Of a stretch of DNA of 64,000 nt, positions 34,432-45,700 are shown piece after piece. Source of the DNA: Bacteroidota bacterium. Its GTDB lineage: Bacteria; Bacteroidota; Bacteroidia; AKYH767-A; 2013-40CM-41-45. Made by a program: the position numbers and the translations under genes. Numbering within the stretch: position 1 is the stretch's first letter; the number at the start of each line of letters is the position of its first letter. The stretch is taken from NCBI GenBank assembly GCA_016720655.1, contig JADKKE010000033.1, positions 1 to 64,000 on the forward strand, written 5' to 3'. The notes under the pieces are model-generated. The model worked only from the letters and a program-made list of their open reading frames with translations, was not told where the DNA came from and ran no database searches.

Positions 34432-36761
34432 TTTGCTGATCGACAGTCCAAGTCCGGTACCCCAAACTTTCTATTTGTTGAACCATCGGCTTGCTGAAAG
34501 GCTTCGAATATCAACTGTTGTTTTTCAAGAGGGATACCGATACCCGTATCCGTGACTGAAAATTCAATTACGTGTTTACTGTTTAACAAATTGGGGTTGG
34601 TAAAGTGTATGCTTCTATCCGGTTGCTTTATCCGCAATGTTACTTTTCCTCCTTGTGGAGTAAATTTAAATGCGTTCGAAAGCATGTTCTTAATGATCTG
34701 CTCAATACGGACGCGGTCGGTCACGAAGCGCTCCGGCAAGTTGGAGTGTTGTTCTATTTCAAATTCAATTTTCTTTTCTTTTGCCAGTTCTGAAAACAAG
34801 GAGCGAATATCCTCTTTCACCATTTTCAATTCTGTATCTTCAAAAATCAATTCGACTTTCCCTGCTTCAATTTTTGACAAATCAAGAATATCATTGATCA
34901 GAACCAAAAGATCTGTACCTGACTTATGAATGACGCGTGTGTATTCGACCTGTTTTTCATTCAGGTTATTCACTTTGTTTTCTGACAATAACTTTGCAAG
35001 AATCAGTATACTGTTCAAAGGAGTATGGAGTTCGTGTGACATGTTGGTCAGAAATTCTGATTTGTATTTGCTGTTCAGTTCAAGTTCTTTAGCCTTCAGA
35101 CTAAGGGCTTCTTGTGCTTGTTCCAAAACTTCGTTTTGGTGTTCCAGTTCGCTCGCGTTTTGTTTGAGTTCGGAGTTACTTTGCTTCAGCTCCTCTTCCG
35201 ATGCCTGCAATAATTTTGACTGGTTGGAAAGCTCCTCATTCGTCTGCCGCAACTCTTCTTCCTGAGCTGACAAGCGTTCTGCCTGCTTCTTCGTTTCATC
35301 AAGCAGTCTTCTGGTGAGCGTGTTTGCCTTTACCGAAGCAACTGTTGAAGCTATTGTTTCGCCGATATTTTCGATAAAATTCTGTTTGAATTCTTCAAAA
35401 TGAGTAAACGAAGCGAGTTCGATTGCTCCATATACAATGCCATGGTGCTTGAGCGGAATAATAACAACATGAGATGCGGGAGATTCTCCCAAACCGGAAT
35501 TAATTGTTGCATATGCAGAAGGAGCGTTCGTTAAGTAAATCGGACTTCCTTGTTTAACTGCTTGTCCAACCAAACCTTCCCCGATTTCAATCCTCTTCTT
35601 TGCTTTGGATCGTTCATCCAGTGCATAGCTACCGTGCAATGAAATCCAGGTCCTATTATCAAATTCGTTGGTCTCCAATAAATAAATCGCGCCATGAAAC
35701 GCCGAAATGTATGTGACCAACATCGAAATCATTTCATCACTAAGTTTACCGATATCATCGTTGTTCTCACGCAATATTCCATTGATTTTTTCTATTCCCG
35801 TTGAAATCCAATTTCGTTGTTTATTATCGATGTTGGCTTGATGAAGACTTGAACGCATTTGGACAAGTGCATTTCCCAGCTCATCGTTCTCGCCGAGCGG
35901 TTGAAATTCCACACCAAAGTTCCCATCGCCTATATTGTGGGCGAATCGTGCGGTGCGTTTAAGGCTGTTCATGAGCGTGCGTACCGCCTCAGTCATTTGA
36001 CCAACGGCATTTTTACGCGGCTCAAGATCCATTTCAGGAATCTCTCCTTTACCCATCATCAAAATGTAATTCTTGAGTTTCATTGTAGGTACAATGATGT
36101 TATTTGACATATAAAACGCCGCAATCAAAACCACAATAACAATTAGGATTGCTATCCCGAGTACACTCCACATTAATGCTCGGGAAGATGCACGCATCTG
36201 ATTGTGTTCAAACTCCGCTTGAGCTTTTTTCTTAATGATTACCTGATTGAGTTGAGTAATTAGATTTGTGCTGCTTGGTAGAATTTCATTTTCGATAATT
36301 TCCTCTGCGGAAAACTTCTTCATTGGATCCTCGTAATCATCAAATGTTACAAGGGATGCCATAATTTGTCTTTGATGAACCATCAATTTCTCGAAGTTCA
36401 GAAATATCTTTTGAACACTATCGGCATTCTCCTGATCATCCCACATAGACATCAATGCAAGAATATTTCCTTTCAGTTCAGGATACTCAATTGCCTGCAG
36501 GTCCTTTAATTTCTCTTTGTCTTCTTTGTTTCCCTGAAGGTATACCCAGTTCGTCGTGTACATCTTTGCTTTGGTCACCAACAGGTTCATGTTCTCCAGA
36601 GACTGAAGAGAAGGGATTTCCACTGTCATAATTTTTGTTGTGACATCCTGGTTCCTTGAAATATTAAAGGAGCTGTAGATGGCGTTGAAAACAGAAATGC
36701 CAATCACAACAATGAATACAATGTAAATTTCCAGGTCTATTTTATAGCTTTTCGATTTCAT
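34395..36761 (-). CDS. N-terminal part of the hybrid sensor kinase: sensor, HAMP, GAF, HisKA, HATPase
   Basis: 788 codons. TM1 at about 11-31, an extracytoplasmic four-helix-like sensor (about 32-195, CHASE3-like in layout), TM2 at about 197-217, HAMP (218-305), GAF (about 330-475), coiled coil with repeated EELRQSN units (about 485-565), HisKA box 'YKSEFLTNMSHELHTPLNSIL' (H576), N box 'IKNMLSNAFKFTPQGG', G1 'VTDTGIGIP' and F box 'AFQQADGSTNRKFG'. The frame is then lost at 34460-34463 and ends at 34395. The intact protein would be about 1,240 aa. The sensor faces the periplasm where the YfiR-like protein encoded just upstream is located. Confidence 0.87.
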   Translation of the reverse strand: MKSKSYKIDLEIYIVFIVVIGISVFNAIYSSFNISRNQDVTTKIMTVEIPSLQSLENMNLLVTKAKMYTTNWVYLQGNKEDKEKLKDLQAIEYPELKGNILALMSMWDDQENADSVQKIFLNFEKLMVHQRQIMASLVTFDDYEDPMKKFSAEEIIENEILPSSTNLITQLNQVIIKKKAQAEFEHNQMRASSRALMWSVLGIAILIVIVVLIAAFYMSNNIIVPTMKLKNYILMMGKGEIPEMDLEPRKNAVGQMTEAVRTLMNSLKRTARFAHNIGDGNFGVEFQPLGENDELGNALVQMRSSLHQANIDNKQRNWISTGIEKINGILRENNDDIGKLSDEMISMLVTYISAFHGAIYLLETNEFDNRTWISLHGSYALDERSKAKKRIEIGEGLVGQAVKQGSPIYLTNAPSAYATINSGLGESPASHVVIIPLKHHGIVYGAIELASFTHFEEFKQNFIENIGETIASTVASVKANTLTRRLLDETKKQAERLSAQEEELRQTNEELSNQSKLLQASEEELKQSNSELKQNASELEHQNEVLEQAQEALSLKAKELELNSKYKSEFLTNMSHELHTPLNSILILAKLLSENKVNNLNEKQVEYTRVIHKSGTDLLVLINDILDLSKIEAGKVELIFEDTELKMVKEDIRSLFSELAKEKKIEFEIEQHSNLPERFVTDRVRIEQIIKNMLSNAFKFTPQGGKVTLRIKQPDRSIHFTNPNLLNSKHVIEFSVTDTGIGIPLEKQQLIFEAFQQADGSTNRKFGVPDLDCRSAKCLLQCLEVKCN

Positions 36762-36779
36762 CGAGGAGGTTTATCTAAA

Positions 36780-37334
36780 TTAAGGGTTAATAGAAACTGC
36801 AAGGCTGCTGAGTTGAGAGGAAATTTTTATTCCTCCAGCTTTAGCAGCACTTTGGTTTATTTCAAAACGGATTTTATTTTCAATGGTAACCAGATTTATT
36901 GCCGCCCACTTTCCGGATCGTGTAGATTCCTCAGAAACTACCAAAACGCCGCTACCCTGGTAAGTTCTTGCCCATTCCTCTCCACTTGATTCTGCGCTGC
37001 GTGAAATAAAAACCAACTGACAGGAAGAAAACTCTTTTTCTGAGAGTGAGACCAATTCTATTTTGCGTCCATCCTTCGTTTTTTGAGCAATTACTTTTTG
37101 CAATGATTCGAATACCTGAGACTTTCCGACAACACCGATTTTGAATCCGGTAACGCCCTGGGTTTGGGGCCACTCTACGTACTTAATGAAGTTAAAAAGA
37201 AACATCGCCTTAATATCCGATTCACTGATCTGCGAAAAAACCGTTGGACTACCGGAAATAAAAATCGCAAGACACACGATCCATTTCCGGAATGTGCCTT
37301 GTAAAATTCCCTTTCCTTTAGTCAAGATTGCCAC
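36780..37334 (-). CDS. YfiR-family periplasmic protein (DUF4154)
   Basis: 184 aa. Signal peptide about 1-35 (VCLAIFISGSPTVFSQ). The mature part has the YfiR/DUF4154 pattern: 'ISESDIKAMFLFNFIKYVEWP', 'FKIGVVGKSQVFESLQKVIAQK', 'CQLVFISRS', 'GSGVLVVSEE', 'INLVTIENKIRFEINQSAAKAGGIKISSQLSSLA'. YfiR in Pseudomonas is a periplasmic repressor of the membrane diguanylate cyclase YfiN. In Bacteroidota the domain sits between a TonB receptor and a kinase, as here, and probably passes the receptor state to the kinase sensor. Three bases from the receptor gene and 18 from the kinase. Confidence 0.87.
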   Translation of the reverse strand: MAILTKGKGILQGTFRKWIVCLAIFISGSPTVFSQISESDIKAMFLFNFIKYVEWPQTQGVTGFKIGVVGKSQVFESLQKVIAQKTKDGRKIELVSLSEKEFSSCQLVFISRSAESSGEEWARTYQGSGVLVVSEESTRSGKWAAINLVTIENKIRFEINQSAAKAGGIKISSQLSSLAVSINP

Positions 37335-37337
37335 CTT

Positions 37338-39335
37338 TTACTTTTTATGAAAATTCAGTGTGTAATTAATTTTCAAACGATATTCACGGGACGTTCCCGG
37401 TAATGCTGCATGATTGCTATTGTATGGTTGAATATAAAATGTTTTTGTGTCAAGAATATTTATGCAACCCACTTGTAAAACCAAACCGGGAATGAACACT
37501 TTTTCGAAATTGAACATCGCATCCAGATACAATGCCTGTTTGAAGGTTCGAACGTGGTCCTCACCTGTTTGATCATCTGTATAGATATCGTATCGCTTAT
37601 CCATCCAGTTCAATGAAGGAGAAGCATTGATTGAATTGCTCAAGCGTATATTTGACAACATGCTTATTTTGTTTGTCGGAAATCCAATCTGAACACCTTT
37701 ATGGCCAGGGACGGAATACCTTTCGTTCGTTTGCTTTCCATTGGACGTAGAATAAGAATAATTCAGATTCATGTATCCTACAGCAGTTTTTACTCTGTAC
37801 TCGAATTCAACACCACGCGTACCGGCCATCCCTTCGTTTTTGTACGCGTCTTCATTATCGGTATCATAATAAAAGATAATCGCATCCTTTGTGACAATAT
37901 CAAAAACATTCGCAGTCAAATACGAATTGGCTCCAAGCTTATAGCCCAATTCCAATTCCATAACATTTGTTCTTTCCGGTTTAATTCCAATTCCAAGATT
38001 AATGTTTTCAATCGAAGGTGATCGAAATGCCGAACTGTACAATAATTTAAAATGCCACTTGTTAAAAACGCGCGTTAATCCCATTCGCGGAACAAAGGCG
38101 TTTGCAAAGCGATCGTTTTGATTGTACCGTGCACCAATTGTTAGATTGGCAATCTTTTTCCGAACCATCAATTCGGAGAAGACGGACTGATTGTTCATTG
38201 AATAGGTGCGGTTTCCATTCTCGAAATAAGAACTGTCCAGTAGTCGTGTTGCTCTTTGACCTACCGTCTCAATGCCTGTCAGCAGGTTCATGGACTCATT
38301 GATTTCATAATTCATCTTCAACAAGCCAAGAATATTTTCTGCACTAACTTTGTATGGAGTAAATTCGTCCCCCTCAGATTCACCGTCGAATTTCCAGGGC
38401 TGTTGGTTTTTGTATTTGACAACAGGAGTGAGTGTAATTTTTTTACTTAATGGCAGCTCATATTCCGCAAGGAAATGATAGGAATCAAAATATGTAGGAT
38501 AGGAGCGTGAAAAATTATTTTCATAGCCATCTCTCTGGTGTAAATGGTATTGATCTGAAAAACCCGAAATCTTTAGTTTCTTCCAGGTAATATCCATTTT
38601 GTATTGAGTCGTATTAATGGCTGATTCATTAGCCATATTGTATGTAGCACCATAGTTGTCAGTAAAATCTTCCTGACTGCGGTTCGCCTGACTGAGCAGT
38701 GCAGAAAATCCAAGGTGTACAGCTCCGATTGGTTTTGCTACTGCTACTGCAACATTGCGCGTCGCAAACTGTCGGCTCATTTGTCCATAGGTTGAAGAAA
38801 TAGTAATTCCATTTCCACCGGAAGACTGCTTGCTGATAATATTTATCACTGCATACTCTGCATTTCCTCCATAAATAGATGAGCCAGGTCCACGAATGAT
38901 TTCGATCTGTTTTATCTGGCTTGTAGAATAGTGGCCGCCCATGGCAATGGCCGAAAAAAGTTCTTCGTTTAGCTCATGTCCATCGAGAAGCATCAACACC
39001 TTGCCTTCGTGAGCCCAGTTGCCTCGAACACCGATTCCAACGACCCCTTCAACGTCAACACCAAAATCAAATCCCGGAACTTTCCCAAGCAGCTCCATCA
39101 GGTCTGTCGCTCCTGATTTTCGGATTTCTTCTTCCGTAATAACCGTGAGAATCCCTGGAGACTCTCTGGAACTAAGTGCTTTGGAAGAAGCAACCGTTAC
39201 TTCAATTTTCATGAGGTCCTCAAGAGACATATCATAAAATGACGATGAATCTCTTGCAGATTCATTTGCGCTCTGAGCCGGGGAAATTTCCGCACAAAAA
39301 ACACAGGCACACATAAGCATGAATAGAATTCGCAT
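37338..39335 (-). CDS. TonB-dependent outer-membrane receptor (signal-transduction type)
   Basis: 665 aa from ATG 39335 (TTG 39347 would add four). Signal peptide about 1-20. The mature N-terminus has 'SSFYDMSLEDLMKIEVTVASSKALSSRESPGILTVITEEEIRKSGATDLMELLGKVPGFDF', with TonB box-like 'IEVTVAS', plug domain, 'EIIRGPGSSIYGGNAEYAVINIISK' (plug end), then a 22-strand-type barrel ending 'YRLKINYTLNFHKK'. Shorter than SusC-like proteins and lacking a carboxypeptidase-like N-terminal domain, so it is of FepA/BtuB type. No transport permease is adjacent. Its place before yfiR-like and kinase genes suggests a sensor role. Confidence 0.88.
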   Translation of the reverse strand: MRILFMLMCACVFCAEISPAQSANESARDSSSFYDMSLEDLMKIEVTVASSKALSSRESPGILTVITEEEIRKSGATDLMELLGKVPGFDFGVDVEGVVGIGVRGNWAHEGKVLMLLDGHELNEELFSAIAMGGHYSTSQIKQIEIIRGPGSSIYGGNAEYAVINIISKQSSGGNGITISSTYGQMSRQFATRNVAVAVAKPIGAVHLGFSALLSQANRSQEDFTDNYGATYNMANESAINTTQYKMDITWKKLKISGFSDQYHLHQRDGYENNFSRSYPTYFDSYHFLAEYELPLSKKITLTPVVKYKNQQPWKFDGESEGDEFTPYKVSAENILGLLKMNYEINESMNLLTGIETVGQRATRLLDSSYFENGNRTYSMNNQSVFSELMVRKKIANLTIGARYNQNDRFANAFVPRMGLTRVFNKWHFKLLYSSAFRSPSIENINLGIGIKPERTNVMELELGYKLGANSYLTANVFDIVTKDAIIFYYDTDNEDAYKNEGMAGTRGVEFEYRVKTAVGYMNLNYSYSTSNGKQTNERYSVPGHKGVQIGFPTNKISMLSNIRLSNSINASPSLNWMDKRYDIYTDDQTGEDHVRTFKQALYLDAMFNFEKVFIPGLVLQVGCINILDTKTFYIQPYNSNHAALPGTSREYRLKINYTLNFHKK

Positions 39336-39518
39336 TTTAGCCCCCAATCCGGTTATTATGAACCGATTTTGTATACTTATTATACAAGAATTTGAAAGTA
39401 GTGTTCAGGGGAAATCAAACGAATTCAACTTTGTTCTTACAGTTGTAAGAAAAAACACTTTTGTGCTTCAAAATGGATAAAGCGAGGGCGAACAGGGAAT
39501 AACACGGGACTCAAAGTC

Positions 39519-39758
39519 CTACTTCTGGATAAGGATTTTCCTATTCTGTACTCCGGCAGAAGTGCTGAGACTAACCCAGTACATGCCGGAAGAAAAACCT
39601 GAACAATCAATGACTACCGACAGGATCGAAGAAGAAATCAAGATTTCTTCCGAGTATAAAATCTGTCCGAGTACATCTACGATAGACACTACTGATTTTT
39701 GAGTCTTATCGGTTTGCACCATAACGTTTATTTCCTCAATGGTTGGGTTTGGGAACAC
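39519..39758 (-). CDS. T9SS sorting domain of the giant PKD protein (separated by a frameshift)
   Basis: 79 codons: 'VFPNPTIEEINVMVQTDKTQKSVVSIVDVLGQILYSEE...SGFSSGMYWVSLSTSAGVQNRKILIQK', a complete T9SS type A sorting domain with no start of its own. The preceding gene ends '...GIDELNAPVLFTCSQ' in another frame. Adding one A to the AAAAA run at 39761-39765 would give '...APVLFYVFPNPTIEE', joining them. Without this join the big protein could not be exported by T9SS. Confidence 0.8.
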   Translation of the reverse strand: MFPNPTIEEINVMVQTDKTQKSVVSIVDVLGQILYSEEILISSSILSVVIDCSGFSSGMYWVSLSTSAGVQNRKILIQK

Positions 39759-42700
39759 GTAAAAAGAACAGGTGCATTTAGTTCATCAATACCAACAAGA
39801 GCAACGTATCGTGAAGGAGATGTTGAGCTACAGCCCTTCCCATCGGTAATGGATACAGAATAATTTCCGGAGAGCGTTGCGACGAATTGCTGGCTGGTTG
39901 CGCCGGAAATTGGCACACCGTTAAAATACCATTGATAGGCCGATGCCGGTGATGAAGTAAGTGTGTCTCCATTCTGACTGAAAGATGGTGCTGCAGGATT
40001 AGCATTTACCTGAATGAAATTGACCATTTGCAAAGTATCCGTTCCGGCTGTATTTGAAACTATTAATGTGACCGAATAATTTCCCGGATTTGAATAACAA
40101 ACCGATGTTGGGCTCTCTACTGTAGATGAAGCGGGTGTTGCCCCCGGAAATAACCATTGCCAGCCGGTTGCATTCAAGGCCATTGATACAAAAGAAATAC
40201 ACGAACCACCGCATAATCCCGTGTCGCTACTGATAAATTCCGCTTTGGGTAATTGAGAGCAATTCACAACATGAACCAATCCGTTCATAAGCTTTGTAGC
40301 GGAACAATAGCCATCTGTGATCGTTAATGAGACATCGAAATTCCCGATTGACGGGTAGCATACAGCTGCGGGATTTGCAACTGCTGCAGACGATGGATTC
40401 GCGCCCGGGAAACTCCATTGCCAACCTGTAATTGAACTACCGGATTGGTCGCTAAAAGAAATGCATTCTCCGGGGCAAATTGAAGTTGATGAGGGTGAAA
40501 ACTGAACCGCAGGAGTACTTCGGATGACAATGAGGTTTACATATGCACGTGTTGCCGAACAACCTCCGTTGGCCATTGCTGTAAGTCCTATTGTATAAAT
40601 TCCCGGTGAGGTATACGAATGAACCGGTGTTGCCAGAGCCGAGGTGTCTCCATCTCCAAAGGTCCAATGATATGTGCTCGCTCCGATTGTTGTATTTGTG
40701 AAACTTATTGTTGCACTATCGCACCCTGATGTTGTGCTCGGGCTAAATGTAACTGTTGGTCTGGGCAATACCGAAACCGAATGCGTCATCGTATCGGCAC
40801 AAGCATTGCTTCCATTGGTAATCAGCGTGACAGTATAAGTCCCGGCAGAATTGTAGTAATGTGCTACATCTTGCTGTGTTGACAATGGGCTTCCGTCTCC
40901 GAAATTCCAGGTGTAGCCGGTGATTGTGGAGCCATTTTGTGAGCTCTGATTTGTGAAAAACAAAGTGTCTCCGAAGCAAGGCGTACTCGCATTAAAATCA
41001 GCAATCGGACTTGGCTGAACTGTGATCATGTTTGGAATTAGCAGGGTGTCTGCACAGGATCCTTGCGTCGCGATGAGAGATACGGAGTACGTTCCCGCTG
41101 TTGCATAAGTATGTGTCGGCGCACTTTGAGTAGAAAGTGGCGAGCCGTCACCGAAATTCCAGGAATAAGCAGGCGAGCCTGTTGTTGAATTTGTAAAATT
41201 CACTGATACAGGTAAACAACCAGACGTTACAGAGGATGCGAACTGAACTTGTGGAGCCGGGCTTACAACGACTGTTAGAGTGCTGTCTTCCGAGCACAAA
41301 CTTGTTGAAGCCGTTAGTGTAACATTGAAGGATCCGGCATTGGAATACAAATGAACCGGATTGGTCAGAACTCCGTTTGGAGACCCATCTCCGAAATTCC
41401 AGACGTAGCCTGTGATCGTTCCGCCATTGCCGCTTGACAAGTTGCTAAAATGAACCGAGTCACCGAGACAAACATTTGCAGTACTGAAAGCTGCAATTGG
41501 TTTTGGTGAAATGGTAATTAGATTGTTCTGCACAAGCGTATCCGCACAAGATCCCTGGGTAGCAATCAGGGTGACTGAATATGTACCGGATGTACTGTAT
41601 AAATGTGTTGGATTTGTAAGCGAAGATGCGGGTGAGCCATCACCAAAATTCCAGGTAAAAACTGGTGAGCCAGTTGTTGAATTCGAAAAAACAACATTCT
41701 GTGGACCACAAGCTGCTGTAATATTCGACGTGAAACTGACTTGCGGTGCGGGATTTACAGCGATTGAAATAGTAGTGTCGTCCACACAAGCTCCGGCCGA
41801 TGTTGTTAATGTCACCTGGAAAGTTCCAGCCGACGAAAATAAATGAGATGGTTGTGATGCTGAAGAAGAGGGTGAGCCATCGCCGAAATTCCAGGTATAA
41901 CCTGTAATTGTGGATCCATTACCTGTTGATGAATTTAAAAAATGAATTGTGTCGCCCAGACAAACTGATGCAGGGGCTGAATAAGATGCAGTTGGTTTTG
42001 CGGTGACAGTAATCATGGACGGGATAATTAATGTGTCCGCACAAGATCCCTGTGTTGCGATAAGGGTTACGGTATAAATCCCGGCTGTTGAATATGTGTG
42101 TGAAGGGGCTGACAAAGCCGAGGAAGCACTGCCATCTCCAAAACTCCAATTATAAACCGGACTGCCTGTTGTTGTATTGGTAAAATTTACTGTAAGGGGA
42201 TTGCATCCGCTTGTTATGGAAGAGCTAAATGAAACCACAGGTGCCGGAGCAATTGTCACTTGAATTGTAGTATCATCAGTACAATTTGCAGAAGCAGAAG
42301 TGAGCTTCACAGTGTATGTTCCGGATGCTCCATAGACGTGGAATGAATTCAATTGTGATACGGTTGGACTTCCATCTCCGAAATCCCAAACATGTGAAAT
42401 CAGTGTTCCTCCGTTTCCTGAAGAAATATTTGTAAAATACATTGTGTCGCCCAGACAAATATTATTGTTTGCCGTGAAGGAAGCTGTCGGGGTAGGATAT
42501 GTCGTGATAAAGTTTGTTTGCACCAATGTGTCTGCACACGAACCTTGTGTTGCTATTAGTGTAACAGAATATGTTCCGGGAGAAGCATAGCTGTGAGAAG
42601 GTGCTGTGACGGAGGACAAAGGGGATCCATCGCCAAAATTCCAGGAGTAGACAGGACTCCCTGTAGTGGTGTTGGTAAAAGAAACAAGGAAAGGATTACA

Positions 42701-45700
42701 ACCGGAAACTGATGGAGCAGAAAAATTAACCTGCGGTGCAGGGTTTATAGAAATACTTCGTACTGAATCATCAGAACAATTGGAGGTGGATGTAGTGAGC
42801 GTCACCGAATATGTTCCTGCACTTGAATACACATGGAAAGGCTGAGTGAGTGTAGATGTCGGAGTACCATCCCCGAAGTTCCATGAATAGCCTGAAATTG
42901 TTGCTCCGTTACCTGTAGATGAATTGGTAAAGAAAACCGTATCCCCAAGACACAGGTTTGTCAAAGATGAAAACACTGCCGTTGGTTTCTGATAAACAGA
43001 AATCAAAGCCGGAGAAGAAAGGGTGTCAGCACAGGATCCCTGAGTAGCAATCAGTGTAACTGAATAGACGCCGGCTGTGGAATAAGCATGTGTCGGATTC
43101 GTCAAAGATGATGATGCACTTCCATCGCCAAAATTCCAATTGTAAACTGGAGATCCGGTTGTGGTATTTGTGAAATTTACTGTAAGTGGGCCACAGCCGC
43201 TTGCCGGACTTGGACTGAAATTTACCTGAGGACCGGGGGCGATCGTTACTGTAATTGTTGTGTCATCATTACAGTGAATGGTAGAAGATGTAAGCTGGAC
43301 GGAGAAACTTCCGGCAGCTGAATAAATGTGGTATGGATTTGTTTGAGTTGATGCCGGAGTGGCGTCACCAAAATTCCAACTATGAGCAGTAAGAAAACCA
43401 CCATTGCCATTTGAAAGATTGGAAAAGAAAATTGTATCCCCAAGGCATACATTATTGTTGGACGAAAAAGAAGCTGTTGGTTGGGGATAAATGGTGATCA
43501 TCCCCGATTGAGTCGCAGTGTTTGTGCAACCGCCTGCATTCGATGCAGTCAATGTGACTGAATAGGATCCCGCTGCAGTGTATGTATGTGTCGGATTAGT
43601 TTGAGAGGAAGAGGGGGATCCGTCTCCAAAATTCCAGGTATAGCTGGTGGCATTCGTTGTCGTATTCACAAAATTAATTGCTGCACTTCCACAACCTGTG
43701 ATCGCATTGGAAGAAAAACTGACAGCCGGTCGAGGAGATACAACAACAGTGTGTGAAACAGAAGATGTACAACCGTTGTTATCGGTTGCAGTAAGGGTGG
43801 TTGTGTAAGAACCGGAGGTAGAATATGTGTATGATGGATTTTGTATTGCTGCGGTTCCCGATCCATCTCCAAAATTCCAGCTCCAGCCGGTAACAGCACC
43901 GGAAGTAGAAAATCCGGTTGCAGTAAATCCTGTAGCTACGCCTTCACAGACTGTTGTCGTGGAGAAATTTGTTGTGACCGCATCCACTGTCACCTGAATC
44001 GGTGTCCTGAAAAATCCGGGACACGTGGCGATATAATAGGTTGTACTTGCAGACAAAGAAGGTGTTGTATAACTGGTACCGGTTGCGAGTAGCGATCCTC
44101 CGATTGCCTGATCATACCAATAGAAAATTGTGCCGGGAGGAACTGTTCCTGTAGGAGCAAGAGTAATCGTTGCTGAACCCCCGCCGCAAATTAATACTGA
44201 TGTTGGTAAAATTTTGAAATTCGGAAGAGTGGCATTTGAAACTCCTGCGCCACCTTTGGTTGCGCCATTGGGAGGAAATTCAGTAAGTCCTCTTGAGTTT
44301 GTTGTTCCGTTATTTCCGCCATTTGCTGTTCGTGTGATTGCGCCATTAGAAACAGCGATATAGCCTCCTCCTCCACCACCACCGGGTCCTTCTGCTTCAA
44401 TGGTGAATACACCGACACTTTGATTCCCTCCATTGCCACCATTTGCACTCGCACTTATTCCGGAAACATTGCCGAGGACGTTTAATAAAATTACACCACC
44501 TGCGCCTGCGCCGCCTGCGCCATCTGTTCCTGTGGAAACAGTTGCTGAGCCATTGGAACCATTTGCCAATACCTGACCGGCGCCAAAAATATCTCCTTGC
44601 ACCATCAGGTAAGCAATTCCACCACCCGCACCACCCGCACCACCATAATTATCATTCTGATCACCGCCACCACCACCGCCGCCTAAGAATATTTTGCCTG
44701 TCGTGTAGTCTAAGGGTCTTGCTCCTCTTCCGCCGTTATCTCTTCTTGCATCGCCACCCCAGTTCGAATTTGTCGTTCCGGTAGAAAGTGCATTTTGGTC
44801 TGATGATGAAAAGGTATATCCACCTTTTCCTCCACCACTGGATGTTGTAGAAGCAAATCCGGAATATTCAAGATTCCATGCATTTGCCCATGAGCCAGTG
44901 GAGATATCCGGTGTTCCCCTACCTGTCCAGTTGACAATATTGCCTGCATTACTTCCGCCTCCGCCTCCGCCATTGTGGGCACTTGCACCACCTCCGCCAT
45001 TTGCTGGTGCGCCCTTACAATACCTGCCGTTTATCGCATCATAATCTGCCTGATATCCGAATACACTTTCTCCTTTTTCTCCTCCGAATGCTGACTGTGG
45101 ATCTCTGTAATTAAGAACCCCCCAGGCAGCATTGTTTTCAAGCAAGGCCCCGCCACGAAATCCCTTTCCGCTTACATCAACTTTTCCTCCGCTATTGATC
45201 GATGTGTTCCCCTGTACTTCAACGACAAGTACTCCGCCGGTTGATCCATTCCAGGCAGGGCAGGTGAGTATACCTGCACCATTGACGGTTAAGATCGTGT
45301 AACGTGGAACACGTACTATTTGTGTTCTGCCTGCTGTCGAATAGTTTTTCAGAAGAGCACATGCAATATTAATTGTGCTTGAATTAGGAACTGTTGTTAC
45401 TTCTGCCAATTCATAATTACCACAATTGTTATAATTTAGAATGGCTCCGTATGTTGTGTCGTCAGCAGACCCAATGTTCACTCCCTGAATCTGGATTATA
45501 AAAATCAAATCACCACTTGCCAAAGGACCGGGAAAATACCCATTGCTGTTCAGGGAAGTGTTGGCAACAGAAATAGAAGTTGCCCCCGCACTGGCATCTA
45601 TTGCCAAAGTTGTGTATTCATTCACACTTACGCTGCTGTTAATAGATTTTGCGCCGTTTTTTCCGGATTGTCCGAAACAAAAAAACGGATTGATTAAACA

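Noticed and set aside
41030..43520. Tandem repeat as a mobile or satellite element
   Set aside because: The repeats are in one reading frame and encode PKD domains; they are explained by domain duplication.
44443..44784. A 113-codon plus-strand frame rich in His, Arg and Leu
   Set aside because: It is the reverse complement of the glycine-rich coding part of the giant PKD protein (GGN repeats read backwards), not a gene.
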